A stretch of 64,000 bases of DNA from Lindgomyces ingoldianus (GCF_010093535.1 NW_022985177.1:414857-478856), one strand, 5' to 3'. Shown: positions 24,078-36,201, numbered from the stretch's first letter. Notes: generated by a model from the letters alone, not told the origin. Translations and numbers: made by a program.

Positions 24078-24861
24078 TAAAGTGGGAAACTGTGGGGATG
24101 GTGACGATGTACCAATAGTAAAGTTATGGTAGGAAAGGGCTCACAGTCATACCGTATCCGAGAAACACCTGGGCCATTTCGAATCTTTGTAGACCGTGAA
24201 GACCATGTTGAAAAGACACAATTGTACATCAACCGAAACCCTTGATCCAAGCATGTGCCACTGAAGACGAACGCTCACTGGAACTCTCGTTCAACCTTTG
24301 CACACGCACCAAAAGCTGTTGAATATTCACAGAAAAGCTATATTTGGACCCTCTACATGCGGGGCCACTTTACCTGATGTCACTGTCATTCAACCCCCAA
24401 CAACCGACGAAAGCATTACCGTTTCGGCACTCCTCGGTTCGAGCAAGCGAAGCCAGCACAGCCACAATGACATTCGCCACATCCATCCCTCTAACCAACC
24501 GCCTCTGTGTAATCGAGAACGATGACGAAAATCCCATCCCGTTCCCCACTCTCATTTGCTACGATGTTCAGAATACCCATCACCAAGCATGTGGCAACAA
24601 CCCTTGCAAGCTGGCGACCCTGATCGTCGCAATACGCTGATGCGGTTCCTGGAATCATGGTAGTGGTGTGTGGCGGAATGTCATGGCGATCAGTTAGGGT
24701 GGCAGTTGGAATTAAAAGGCGAGGTTTGGCCACCTCCAGGAGTGAGGCAGCGCCGGTGCACAAACCATGGTTAACTGAAATCAGACGACAGTGGAATTAT
24801 CCATCTAGAACCATACTTCTTTTCCTTTGTTGATTGTCCTACATTCGTTTGATTACCCATC
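24078..24861. other. Intergenic stretch, no gene seen
   Basis: About 780 bases between two genes on the same strand. Short frames on both strands overlap and show no motifs. The promoter of the membrane-protein gene at 24862 is expected here. Confidence 0.4.
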
Positions 24862-26426
24862 ATGCGTTCGTTTACATGGTTGGTACTGATTACTTGTGTG
24901 AGTTGTGCGGTATTGGATGAGTCGATGCCTGCTGTAACTCTGGGACCGAAAGCTCGAGAGGTTGAGGCGATCAAGAGGGACGGGCCGGATGCGTGAGTTA
25001 CACCCAAAGATCGGATCCAAAAGTATGCTGCTAATTAGAGACCTCTAGTGTATCTCTCGCCAAGGTCCTTCTTACAGCAATACCCGAATCGCTCCGTGAG
25101 ATTGCAGCCACAAATGTGGCCGCCGTCTCTAGCATTCTATGGGAAGAGTTTCTGGATGATAAGAAGCCATCTTGGTTTACCTCCCTGCCGCCAGATATCC
25201 AGAGTTACTTGGTGCAGGAATTCGGGCCGAAGACAGCTGTTCCTTCTGCAACTGCTTCTACCACCAGATCGGCTACTGGTCCTTCAGCCCCGAAACAAGA
25301 GTCAAGCAAGCCAGCGGAGACACGTCGGCCTTCCCGGTCGAGCGCGACAACCCCAGCCCCGTTGTCTAGCTCGGTAACGCTTGTTACATCTATCATTACG
25401 GTTTCCATGGATTCAATAGGTATTCCAATTGCTGCACCGACTAGCTCATCTGTCTCCTCCACCTCTTCGCCAACATCCTCTCCTGATGATTCCGGTCTCT
25501 CGAAACAGCTGAAGATTGGCCTTGGCGTCGGGGTACCGCTGGCCGTAGCTGCAATTGCCGTTCTTGCGTGTGGGTGTTGTCTTCTCCGTCGCCGACGACG
25601 GAGCCAAGAGGGATCCGTACCGCCTTCTTCTCCAGGCTTTATTCCTCGATTCGCTTTCCAGGAGAAATCTTACGAAAGCTTAGAACAGCAGCATCCCTTA
25701 CATCGACGGGATAACTGTTCAACCAATGACTATGGGTTCCCCAGCGCGTCAGAGGCGATCATGGCACCAGCCGTTTACTACACGCACTCGTCGAACAGGG
25801 CAAGAGGCAGAAGAACAAGTTATACGAGCCTTCAGTCGGTCACTGAGGTCTCGGAGCCAGATGAGGTAGAACCACCTGTTCTGCCGCACCGAAGCCCGAA
25901 ACGGCAGAGTGTGACCAACACACCAATTCCAATTGCCCAGCAAGTGAAGAGGAAGCCTTTACCAAGCTCGAGCGGTCAAACCCCGGTAGCAGAGCTTGCT
26001 TCCCAGAGTTTACTTCAGCAAACGATGAGTGGGATCACCGTAACTCGATACAGTCCGCCTCGCTTTGCAAAAGGTGCTACCACCACGGCGTCTCCCATGG
26101 AAGGGGGAATTGCACAGAGTCCGTCCGTTAATGGACACGATCCTCCCCGCTTGCGAAACAGCACCGGATTTATTAGGTCGTCCGTTCAGGAGCATAACCC
26201 TAAGGACCCGTTCAGCAATGACTACAGCTACGTCGAAGACTATGGTCCCGAATTTCACAATGGATATATGGACATCGAGAATGGCCTGTATGGTGGTAAT
26301 ACGAGTTTGTCAAGATACCCGGATTCTAAGCCCTCGAAGATGGAATGGCCACTTCGGAACTGCGGTGTAAAGCAGCAACGAAACAAGAGCCCGCTGTGGG
26401 ATCGAGTGTATGACGGGACGGGATGA
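24862..26426 (+). CDS. Single-pass membrane protein with Ser/Thr-rich ectodomain (Mid2/Wsc-like layout)
   Basis: Two exons, 24862-24992 and 25049-26426, with a 56-nt intron, giving 502 residues. The N-terminus is a signal peptide (WLVLITCVSCAV). A Ser/Thr/Pro-rich stretch (about 95-180) precedes one transmembrane helix at about 190-215 (IGLGVGVPLAVAAIAVLACGCCLL), followed at once by the stop-transfer cluster RRRRR. The remaining ~285 residues are a cytoplasmic tail rich in Ser, Pro and Arg, with YVEDYG near the end. This is the layout of fungal cell-wall stress sensors, but there is no WSC Cys domain, so the sensor role is inferred. Codon use is like its neighbours. Confidence 0.68.
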
Positions 26427-26703
26427 TATTGTGGGTTGATATGATTTCTCATTGCACTGTACATGATAACGAGCACTAGGACGTTTGAAGTAAAAGGCGA
26501 ATTGTTGTGCTTGCTTCATCTAGCTACTTCGAAGCGTACGATAGGACCTACCCGGAGCACCTATTTATAATGTTAGCGACGATCTATGGATTGGTCTTAG
26601 AGTCTATTATGCATTCTATAGGATCCTGCAAATAAGTTAAGAATCCCATCAGTCTACCAATATCAACTCGATTTTCTTCCGCCCCGTTGCCCGCGAGATC
26701 TTG

Positions 26704-28445
26704 TCATTCTATCTTCAGGACGCCATGCAAAACATTCCCAAGCACACCACGAACACGCTTCGGATGTCCTTGAGCTGTGGTGAGGACAACAGCAGCACTG
26801 ATCGTAAATGCAAGGTGCTCTTTCCATCTATGCTCCGGCAGGTACCGTCGTGGAAACCATGTCGCGGCGGCTCGGGGTAAGACGAAAAACAGAATTTCCA
26901 ATCGTTTTCTCGATTGCTCAATGAGTATGCTTGGACCGCAGAGAAGACAGCCAGATAGAACACACAGGCCCGAGTCCCACATTTGGGGACTGATTGTTGA
27001 CGAAGAAAACACCTTAGGCCCAAGACGTGTCCGGCTAAGGCAGACTCCGTAATAGAAAAAAGCGATAAAGGCTCCTAGGAAGGCAGAGCTACGTGCCATA
27101 TCGATAGTTGCACGGAGTAATGCATCCCATGTAAGTCCAGATCGGTTACCGTGTCGACTTCGAGCTCTCGCGCTTCGCACTAGAACAAGGAATTGCAACG
27201 GGGCGTACATTTTAGCTGCAAATGCCCAACTTCGACAGAATCGGAGAAAGGCATGCTTCTCGCAGCTTTTACCACCTCGACCCATATGAACGAGCTCACA
27301 TGGGACTGGAATAGTTAGGGCAGGGTTCCCCCAATCTTCCGAGAAACCATAGTCCCGACACATGGAACCGAGCAGAGGCGCCATGCCCGTGTCTTTCCCG
27401 TAAATCCACGTGCCGTACCGAGCATGCCGGAGTGCGAGCAATAAGCGGTGATCAAGTTCCGCAGCTGCGGAGATCCAGCGATCGAAGGTCTGTGGTAGTC
27501 GAGACGGGCTGTAAAACCACGCATGCATAATAGTAGCAGCGGAGAAACAGAAGAGAAGGGAAGGAGAACTCCAGGAGATGAAGCGAAGCCTTGAAGAATC
27601 TTTAGAGAATGGTGTGGCCCTCCACGCACGACTTACTATTATGTCCAAGGCACGTATTATTGAAAAAAGTGTGAGATCCATCGTTCTTCCAGCGAGATCA
27701 GTTCTCGAGAGCGACCTTGCCTGGAGAGTAGTATGGTCAATATCTTGGGAGTATATTTCCGGTGGTTCATCAAAAGGGCCTGGTTCGCATGGTTCTAGAT
27801 GAGTCGAAGGTTGGGCGAGCTCAGTTCCACTAGGCATAGAGGGCTTGGTTGGAGCAGTGTTCAGCAAGTGGAACGAGACTGCTGCCGATACAATGGCTGC
27901 AATGAACTGCGCCGCTTGTCGGGTGGGTATGAAATCAATCGATCTTGACGGGGATCGTAAACTATAACGTAAAAACAGTATTAGGTTCTTAATAGGAATC
28001 TGGAGCAAGGTAGAGCCGCCGATTAGAACACCACAAAAGGTAGGAAATCGATGTGGAGCTACCGCTTGTCGCAGGATGGTAGTGAACTGATCGAATACGC
28101 CGTTAGCCTCGCGATAATAGAGGATGCATGAAAATGGCACCTCCGTTCACTTACTTGCATCCACGCTGCTCTAATGCCCAATTTTCCCTTTCCAAGTAAG
28201 AAGAGAATATGTATCAGGCGCGGGCCTGTGCTCGATAGAAGGCCTAGCATGTAGGCTGTGGCGAGGCTGTTGGAAAGTCGGCGTTAGCGTTGAATTGCTC
28301 CTGATGCAACCACTACAGGTGGTAACACTAGGAACGAGGGAAATTTGACGATATTCGGAAGGATAACTGAGAGGAGCGGAACGTACGGCCGAGTAAGGCG
28401 CAAGTGTAGCGCTATTCGGCTGGGTTTCTTTGCCATTATTCTCAT
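26704..28445 (-). CDS. TMEM135-like multipass membrane protein
   Basis: Three exons on the minus strand: 28445-28387, 28266-28155 and 28086-26704, giving 517 residues. Intron 1 (120 nt, GTACGT donor, CTAAC near the acceptor) joins HLRLTRP to LATAYMLGLLSSTGPRL; intron 2 is 68 nt. Several hydrophobic helices are present. A Cys/His-rich block follows the TMEM135 pattern: IPVPCELVHMG, KSCEKHAFLRFCR, AFAAKMYAPLQFLVLV, then SSAFLGAFIAFFYYGVCLSR. Animal TMEM135 acts at peroxisomes and mitochondria; fungal members are uncharacterised. The start is less sure: a second ATG lies at 28436, and an extra upstream exon is possible. Confidence 0.72.
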
Positions 28446-29625
28446 AATGCGATCAACACGTCCGAAAAACTGCTGAATGTTGGCATAAAAGACACATATG
28501 ACAGAGTCTAAAACAGAAACATACATCCTCCCGAGTCTCTCCCCGTTTCTTGCAGTAGCTCTAGCAGATCAAGTCCTCTCCGTCAGCATCCTGTGACAGG
28601 CGCAGGAAGCTGCAGGACGTCACCTGACAGAAAGTTGGAGAAGGGAGCTTGCAAACCGGCCTTACCGGTGGAGCCGAGGTTGAGCACAGGGGGCGGGTAA
28701 TTTGAGGATCAGTTTGGAGGGGAAGTTTCGCCGTAGGGGTTGCGAATTGGAGAAGGGCTGCACGCCAGGGATAGACGGATATACCGTGGGCCTGATCAGC
28801 ACGGCCGGAGCAGCTGCCCTTTTGCTCAACACTGGGGGACACACAGAGATGAAAGGGGGTGAGGGGCGGTTCACACCGGCCGGAGGGGCTGCGTGAAAGA
28901 ATGCGTAAATAATAACAATTGGGAGAGACTGGAAAAGGAAACGCGGCGAGGAATGAAATAGACAAGTGGGAAAGACGTTTGAAACGGTTTGAGGTTGAAA
29001 TAGACATGTGGGGAAGTGAATGAACGCGTCGCGGGTTAAACCCTTGGCGGCTGGCCTGTTGACGCAACTGAGAAGGCCCATCCGAACGCTCGGCACGTGT
29101 TCGGTATGCCGGGGGTGGCAAGCAGACAAGGTTTGGCATGTGATGGAGATCCACCATCTCAACAGGAACTGAGGCCCTTTCAGCTTCAATATCCCATCAA
29201 CTCCACCAGGCCCAAGTATTGCGGTGCCGTCATAACGCAGCGTCGCGGTGTACACATCTACACTTGGACTACTACGGCTGCCTTCCTCGACAAACGTTTG
29301 CAACACCTGGTCTACCACATTCCGCACGACAGGCAGACTCTGCTCGTCGTCGTGCTGTCTCCGTCCACCCCGCCAACCCTTGAGTTCCCGGTCTGTTAAT
29401 TCACGTCTCGCTGCTGTCAACAAGGCCAAACAGTCCCAAGGAGCGGGTTCGGTGTGTCTGGCAAGGGCGCCGGACCATGATTCACGCGACCCATTGCCTA
29501 CACGAGCCACTCGACAACAGGACTACACACACGCTCACAAACTGGAGACGCTCGCGCCGCTGCCGTTTGCGGGGGCGGCGGGTGCTTCGGCCAGAGGCCT
29601 CCTTGCCCGTTCGCGGTTGCCAGCC
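28446..29625. other. Intergenic stretch and long leader of the bHLH gene
   Basis: About 1.2 kb between divergent genes. Long frames run on the minus strand here (one of 282 codons over 28662-29510), but they have no recognisable domain, are Pro/Arg-rich, and look like noise in a G+C-rich leader. The right ~500 bases probably form the 5' leader of the bHLH gene. Confidence 0.45.
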
Positions 29626-31085
29626 ATGGACTCGAAGGACCCTCCGCCGTTTGGCTGTATGCGCCTCACTCTTTCCCTCTCTAGCTTGCGCTCTTGCCTC
29701 CCCTCTGCACTCCTTCCCACCTTGGAAGGCCCCCCTCTGCTTGCCCCCCCGCCTACACTGTGGCCGAGTGACTGACTGTGCCTCTAGATACCTTCAACAC
29801 AGCCGACTTCTTCGGAGGCTCAGAGCCTGCCCTCACTAACAGTGGGCCGTCGCTGCTGAGCGAGAACGAAAATCAGTCTCTCGTTGATTTTTTCACCAAC
29901 ACAGATCCATTCCTCTCCGAAGCCCCTCCCTTCGCTCCTAACCCGGCCAGCAAGGACCTTACCGATGACTTTAATTGGGGCTTCGTCCCTCCTGCAACCA
30001 TCCACCGTGTCTCCACCACGATCCCAGACCAAGCCCATCTTCACCATGGCTTCCATGTCGACCAACCCTTCAACCCCGATCCCCTCTCTGCAGACCACCT
30101 CGCAAATACCCAGGATGATTTACAGGCGGCTTCAACGCTATTCACCAATGCACAATCTTCTCATGTCAATGGCTCTTCATATGACATGCACGGCTTGCCC
30201 TCGTCGGGTAGCGACCCGTCTGGTCTCGGCTTCCACAACATCCCTTTGGTAGCCACCTCACATGGCCCGATGAATGAGCAGCTAGCAGCCTTACTACCGA
30301 ATCATTCTGAGAACGGGTCTATTGACGCTCAGATCGCAGCGCAATTCAGCCAAGTGCATCATCGTCACTTGGCTGAAATGACGCAACTCGAAAGGCAACG
30401 GCCCCTATTAAAGAGATCGTACACATATGGAACAGATAACGCGTTTAATCCCACCGGGTTCGTTGTATCTTCGCCCAACGAGACGGAGGATGCGGTAACC
30501 CGACGCCTCCTGCAAGATCTGCGCCATGCCCAACCCCTTACCAAAGAAGTCCTTCCTAGTATTGACAACACCAAACCATCGAGCCCTGTTGCTCCGATGA
30601 ATTTCCCTATTGGTCTGGTGGAGTTGCAATCTGACGAAGATGGGCAGTCAGAAGACGACTCCACCGACGCCGATGAGGATGACGATAGGCCTGCCAAAAA
30701 GCGACGGAAATCGAAAAACCCTATAAAACCTGACAAACTGCCAATTTCTACTCGCAAGGGTATCCCAGGGCGTTCTGGGAAGGGGCGCAAAGCATCGCTC
30801 GACGAGCCCATGGGCAAGAAGAAGCGACCCTCGTCGGCAGGCCAAAAAGCTCAACGAGAGAATCTGACAGAGGAGCAAAAACGAAATAATCATATCCTTT
30901 CAGAGCAGAAACGCCGGAACCTTATCAAACGAGGGTTTGATGATCTGCACGAGCTTGTCCCTGAGATACGCAACGGCGGGTTAAGCAAGAGCAGTGTTCT
31001 TATGGAGGCGGCCGCTTTTCTAGACAAAATAATTCAGGACAACACGCAGTTCTCGGCCGAGCTGGCCCAGTCCGCAAATGGCTGA
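29626..31085 (+). CDS. bHLH transcription factor
   Basis: Two exons, 29626-29656 and 29788-31085, with a 131-nt phase-1 intron, giving 442 residues. The first exon encodes MDSKDPPPFG; the open frame of exon 2 alone begins with a GTG inside the intron and is not the real start. The N-terminal ~280 residues are acidic and Asn/Ser/Pro-rich, as in an activation region. A run of acidic residues (SEDDSTDADEDDDR) leads into a basic KKRRK patch. The bHLH lies at about 365-430: NNHILSEQKRRNLIKRGFDD, then LHELVPEI, a loop, and KSSVLMEAAAFLDKII. The His-Glu-Arg E-box-contacting pattern is visible (H, E, R of HILSEQKRR). It resembles the Ino4/Mlx-like group. The regulated genes cannot be told. Confidence 0.88.
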
Positions 31086-31678
31086 AGGCAAAAAACAACA
31101 AGAAACCACATTCATATGTGCTTCTTGGCTTTGACGCGCAAGGCAACTTATGACCAATCTACACTAGGACCCACCTCGGCCCTCGCCAATACTGCCTATC
31201 CACGCTGAGAAGCTACTATAGTATATCAATCACAGGTCGGACGTCTCCTCACATGCAGGTTTCGGGATTTAGCACTGTCGACAAGAGCGCCCGCCAAGGT
31301 TAATTCTTCAGGGTCCCCGCAACGCTGTTTCCTAGTTAAGCTGCTAATCCTAAACCTCCGGGAATGAGGTCGGTTCTGCAGACCTTAGCGTGTCGTGGGC
31401 AGTTTAGATACGGCGTTATATAGATGAGGAGTTCGGAGGGAGAAGTAAGGCTATTGTTCAGTCGCATTTTGGGGGACAGATTGTGAGATACCCAAGTGGA
31501 GAATACAAGGTTTACCTCCGTAACGTTCATAATGTAGCCTTTTCTGTCATATATGTGAGTGAGAAGTTGTATACAGCCCGTACTTGGCAGCAGTATGTTC
31601 CATGTGTGGCACAGTCTCATCCATGTTCACAGTGGTATGTATTTACATTACATATTGCTTGACGTCTCACCTTGTAGT
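31086..31678. other. Intergenic stretch, no gene seen
   Basis: About 590 bases between the bHLH gene and a dead esterase. A 94-codon minus-strand frame (31336-31620) shows no family motif. Confidence 0.4.
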
Positions 31679-32657
31679 CTAAGCAAGGCCGAGGTATTTC
31701 ATGTCGTCTGCACCTCGGATGGGTACAGTGTGCCCAACACCTGTGCATATATATATACATTCCAACATAGAGTCATGGATGACTCTAGTGTATCCGCTCT
31801 GGGGACTGTTACTCTTCGTGCTCTCCAGCTTGTCGTAGTTGTATCTCAAGACACCTAAAGCATGTCAATCAGCATTATTCAGCTTAAAATTGGACTTGAA
31901 GAAAATCAGAATGGAAGGTGTAGAAAAAGGGGAACATATCAGTCCATTGCTTCATCGTCTCCTTGTAGTTATTCGGTCCTAGTGTGCTATCCGATGAGCA
32001 CTGGTAGATCTGCATCTTCGATCTCATTCCGTTATAGTTGAGGTACATATCGAACACGCCCTGTGCCCATTTCTGAGTTGTGGCGGTAGATTGGCGGTTG
32101 GCACAGGTGCCTCCACGCGTCGACACCGCCTGAAGAAGACATGAAGTGGCTCGTAGGCACACTGGAGTAAACGATGTTGGGAGCAAAACCGTCAGGATAA
32201 GTGGCTTCCATGACGTTCTAGGATCTCATAAGTCAGCAAGTTATTCGGGGGTGTCCTAAACATATCGTCATCATGGCTCGCGAAGATGAGCCTGTCACGA
32301 AGATCTTAATCTTATCCGCCTTGTAATACTCAATGGTCCACTGCACTACCTGTGCAATTGTCTGGCTATCCCCTCCACTATTGTGCGTTAGTGTATTGCT
32401 CGGGAAGCGTCTTGTATGGAGAACTACTGAAGTATGGAGATGCCGATCCAGTGCAGTAGTGAATTGCGACGACAATTCCGAGAGAGTCGGCCAACTTCCT
32501 GGGCACAGATGTAGAATCCAGCCTTTGTAGCTGCTCTAAGAAGGGTGACCTGACTAAGGCTTCCTGGTGTTAGAGCACGCACCTGCAGCGAAGCTGCTGA
32601 GACTGTAGAGACCGCATGGTTTCTAACAGAATTTTCGATTCTATTCAACAGACGCAA
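31679..32657 (-). pseudogene. Decayed acetylxylan esterase (carbohydrate esterase family 1)
   Basis: Family-1 esterase sequence runs over this span on the minus strand but in changing frames. Recognisable pieces in order: PGSLSQVT and TKAGFYI; KLADSLGIVVAIHYCTGSAS in a shifted frame; HNSGGDSQTIAQVVQWTIEY; GSSSRAMMT; MEATYPDGFAPNIVYSS; CANRQSTATTQKWAQGVFDM; KMQIYQCSSDSTLGPNNY; and, after a former intron, YNYDKLESTKSNSPQSGYTR and GVGHTVPIRG, ending at a stop at 31679. Lesions: frame breaks after TKAGFYI and after VDAW, a stop and loss of roughly 30-35 codons after LPEQY, a nucleophile elbow changed to GSSSR, and a former GTATGT donor that reads ATATGT at about 32265. Active enzymes deacetylate xylan outside the cell. 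This copy cannot make one. Confidence 0.85.
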
Positions 32658-33811
32658 TCTGAAGCCTTGCTAGACGAAGATACACCCAGAGGGGTGTTGC
32701 ACGGTTTTATACCGAACATGATCAAGACCTGTTGAAAGAAATATGATGCGAGGACATGATCCACGACAAAGGGTAAACGGTATAACCCAACAATTATTCA
32801 CGGCATGGCGTGGCTTCTTAATTCTGCAGAATGAGTTTGTGATTAGCAGAGCGAATGTGATGAGGTTAATTGGAGACTAGGTGAAGGTTAGAGAGGAGCC
32901 GAGAGGTATATTGCATTACGATGCCTTTGAACCGATCCTAGCTTGGTTCGGCTATCGGATCGCGAGAGAAAGTCGTGCGGGTACAACAATGTGGGCGTGG
33001 AATTTTCATGATCTAGTGAGACGAGTTGTTGTGGGGTGTTGTGGAGAATTATCAAAGCACCCCGCAATAGATAGTATAAATGAGCTAATGCGGGACGTGG
33101 GAGAGAGAGGTGTTATTGGGTTTGATATTTCTTAAAATGTCGCTCCTATCAGCGTCGAATCTTCTAACAGAGATATGCGACTCTAAATGGCCATCAGGTC
33201 AATGCCACCCATGAAAAACCGGGTTTTAAGACACAATCCGGGGTTTGATGGCACTGCCGTGCGATTTCCCGGCGCGGGGCGGCGAGACCAGAACAATCTT
33301 GGAATAAAACCGGGTGGGAATGAAGAAAGGCTAAGAAAGGAGATGCCAGGAAGCCTCCAAAGGGAGTGTTTGTTGGAGTTGGAACATGATTTTGCACATT
33401 GATTCCGTCATTACAGAATCCATTGACGATGTATGTAAAGGACAGCCGACATTAGGAAAATGGAATTACGACATTAAGGCTGAACTTAAAGCCCTTGCGG
33501 ACTAAGACGCAACGGAAATGTCCCGAGGGAGTTTGAGACGAGCTATGGCATTCAGTTTAACTTATTCTGTCCAGGCTCCACGTAACCCTTTTCAGTCATG
33601 TCAAGCAATCTATCGACTAGCAGGAGCCTTGAAAGACCGCTTTGGGAGAACAGGCCCCGGGTGGTCGGTAGTGAGGTCCTGGGATGAAATCCTCTGAGCT
33701 CTCTCTGCACTCTGCGTTCCTAACTACTTCCGCCTCGGGAAGCGCTCGCTGATTGCGGGTCTTTAAGTCTTAAGACGACAACTTCGGCTAGGAAAGTAAG
33801 GATGGTCTAAT
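32658..33811. other. Intergenic stretch, no gene seen
   Basis: About 1.15 kb. An 84-codon frame at 32881-33135 begins with GTG and has no family features. Nothing else is supported. Confidence 0.4.
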
Positions 33812-34448
33812 TCAGACGGCAGATTCAGCACAGGCAGATTCGAGCCTCTTGAGCGTAGCAAGAAGCTCGTCTCCCAGTTCGTCGTCGGTGCCTGGAGACC
33901 GGGGGAAGTGGCCGTATCGGAGATCACTCAACCCACCAATGGCGTCCCTGACTTCTGCTCGCACTTTCTGCAGCTCAAGTTCCATGTCGGTGACTTGGAC
34001 GGCGACGCTGTCGCAGGCTTCTCGGATGAGAGGGCAGATTGAGGGCAGAGTGTGGGGCTTTCCGCGTTGGCTGTGGGTGGACAGCTACGGCGGCATCAGC
34101 TACGATGCGGGCAGTAGGAAGCCACGATGCTCTACATACCTCTGCCTCCATGCCCAGCGCAACAGGGTCGAGACCAGCAACGGCGGCACGATCGGCATGT
34201 TGCCTGTCCCGGGTAATGCTGCGCTTCAGTTGCTCCGACGCCTTAACCTCCCTCTTGATGCTCTGGCGCACATGGGCGATATCCGCCTCCCTGGCACGAT
34301 TCAGTTCCTGGTAGAGCTCCTTGATGGCGGGGTTTGAGCGCTGCGCGACGGGGAAGATGTCGGTGAATTGGCTTAGCGACATGAAATTGCGCAGGGGAGC
34401 TGGCGCGAGGAGGAAGTCAGCGAGGATAGCACCTTCTGAGGGCGCCAT
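33812..34448 (-). CDS. Cnl2/NKP2-family kinetochore protein
   Basis: Two exons on the minus strand, 34448-34140 and 34057-33812, with an 82-nt phase-0 intron (GTATGT...AAAG); 184 residues. The N-terminus, MAPSEGAILADFLLAPAPLR then SLSQFTDIFP, matches the start of the Cnl2/NKP2 family (ILxxFLLxPAPL and a Phe-rich helix). The rest is helical: coiled-coil-like heptads at about 45-85 and again at about 125-150 (VTDMELELQKVRAEVRDAI). NKP2-type proteins are small subunits of the inner kinetochore CCAN/Ctf19 complex. The gene diverges from EAF3. The family call rests on the N-terminal motif and helical layout, so it is good but not certain. Confidence 0.72.
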
Positions 34449-34856
34449 TGTTGCAGCAGCTGGTGCAGCTGGCGGCGGATGTCGTGGGTGTGGGAGCGGT
34501 CGTGTGGGTGTTTATGTTCATCAAAGAAGTGGGTGAATGACAAGGCAGCGCGTCGCGTCTGCCAGTGGCCCGTGCTGGTGGTCAACTGCCCGTGAGCAGA
34601 GTGGACGGCATCAAGCAAACCTCAACCTAGGACCTCGCACACCACCACCCTATCGCCACTTCTTGTCCGTTCTTCGAGCTGTATAAACGTCGTCACTGCG
34701 TCTTGTTCATCCTGTCTCTGCCCTTATTCTCCGGAAGAGCCTTCTACTAAACGTAATTCAGGAGTTGCAAGGTTGTGGCCATTGTGCCACTCAGCTCTTC
34801 CTCTTCCTTTCCATCAAACCCATCATTTTCTTCTCCTTGTTCTGCCCGCATCCGTC
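34449..34856. promoter_or_regulatory. Divergent promoter between NKP2-like gene and EAF3
   Basis: 408 bases separate two divergent start codons. A TGTATAAACG sequence near 34680 could be a TATA-like element for EAF3. C/T-rich leader sequence follows to 34856. Role inferred from layout. Confidence 0.45.
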
Positions 34857-36201
34857 ATGGCGCCCGCTCTTGCCCCAGACCCTCAGTTCAAAAAAGATGA
34901 GAAAGCCCTGTGTTTCCACCATGAGCTGCTCTACGATGCTAAGGTCATTGATCTCAAGCCCATTGACCCAGATGACAAGAAGAGCGGCTTCCAGTATAAA
35001 GTGCACTACAAGGGCTGGAAGAACACGTACGTTCCATTCGCTTCTTGATTTATCCTCCAGTTCCTCATGTCCTCTACGAGTTAGGTGGACTATGCTCAGC
35101 TTGTTTTGATACCTCTTCACTTCTCCACCACTTCTGCACCTGACACTTCTGCGCACTGAAACCCATCCCCGCTTTCCATATTCAACTATAGTAATAAATT
35201 TTCCTCACTGTTTGAATGCCTATCTGACGAATGTAGATGGGATGATTGGGTACCAGAAGACCGTCTTCGTAAGCTCACCCAAGAAAACCGTGAGCTGGCG
35301 AACAATCTCAGGCACGAAGTGCTTGCCGCTCAACGTGCCGCCAAAGCACCCCCTGCCGCGGGAAAGAAGAAGCCCCAGGGCTCAGCTCGGGGTAGTGAGG
35401 AACGACAGATGTCCGTCACCGCTGCTGGCCCTCGTGGGCAGAAGAGGTACAGGGATCAAGATCTTGAGAAAGTACGCCCGCTCCGCTTCTTCCCTATTAC
35501 CTTTCTTATCTTTCGCCCTCACCCTTGTTTGTAACGAAATGACCAGCTTCCGTTTCCCACTTACAATTCCACAGGAGGAAGCCTTCCAGACCCGCCGTGC
35601 CGTCAGGATCTACATGCCTGACCGGCTGAAGAGCCTCCTGGTGGATGACTGGGAGAATGTCACGAAACAATTGCAGCTGGTACAACTGCCATCCAGCAAG
35701 CCAGCTGGCCTAATCCTGGATGAGTATTTTGACTACGAGAAACCTCGACGTAGACGGGGCAGCGCAGAGGCCGACATTCTCGAAGAAGTTATAGCTGGCC
35801 TTAAGGAATACTTTAACAAGAGCCTTGGACGACTCCTTCTGTATCGCTTCGAGCGTGAGCAATTCTTCGACATCCATACGCGGATGGAAAGCGGTACCTC
35901 AGATCTGGCTGGAAAGACCCTCGCGGATATCTACGGCGGTGAACACCTTCTCAGGCTTTTCGGTACGCGTGCCCCGCACTCACTTGAAACAAAATTGCAA
36001 AGTTATCTAATCTCAATAGTATCCATGCCCGAGCTCATCGCACAAACCAACATGGACAGTCAATCAGTCAACCGCCTAAAGGAAGAACTAGTGGGTATGC
36101 TGACCTGGCTTTCGAAGGAACCTCAAGTCAATACCTTCTTCGCTTCAACGTATGAGAGTCCGGGCCAGGCATATATCGACAAAGTCAAGTCCAGCGTGTA
36201 G
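34857..36201 (+). CDS. EAF3: Chromatin protein EAF3/MRG15 (chromodomain + MRG domain)
   Basis: Four exons: 34857-35026, 35237-35471, 35575-35962 and 36020-36201, giving 324 residues, the usual Eaf3 length. The first intron is long (210 nt) and splits the chromodomain, joining HYKGWKNT to WDDWVPEDRLRKLT. A Lys/Ala/Pro linker (about 90-130) leads to the MRG domain (RLKSLLVDDWENVTKQLQLV, LDEYFDYEKPRR, GGEHLLRLF, MLTWLSKEPQVNTFFASTYE). Eaf3 reads H3K36 methylation for the Rpd3S deacetylase and is also a NuA4 acetyltransferase subunit. It converges on NRK1 and diverges from the kinetochore gene. Confidence 0.93.

Noticed and set aside
28662..29510. 282-codon minus-strand frame upstream of the bHLH gene
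   Set aside because: No domain, Pro/Arg-rich, and it overlaps the likely leader of the plus-strand gene; open frames are common in such G+C-rich DNA.
29778..29787. Start of the bHLH protein at 29778
   Set aside because: It is a GTG lying within the intron; the ATG at 29626 with a splice to 29788 gives a proper start.
32881..33135. 84-codon frame near the dead esterase
   Set aside because: GTG start, no motifs and no exon partners.
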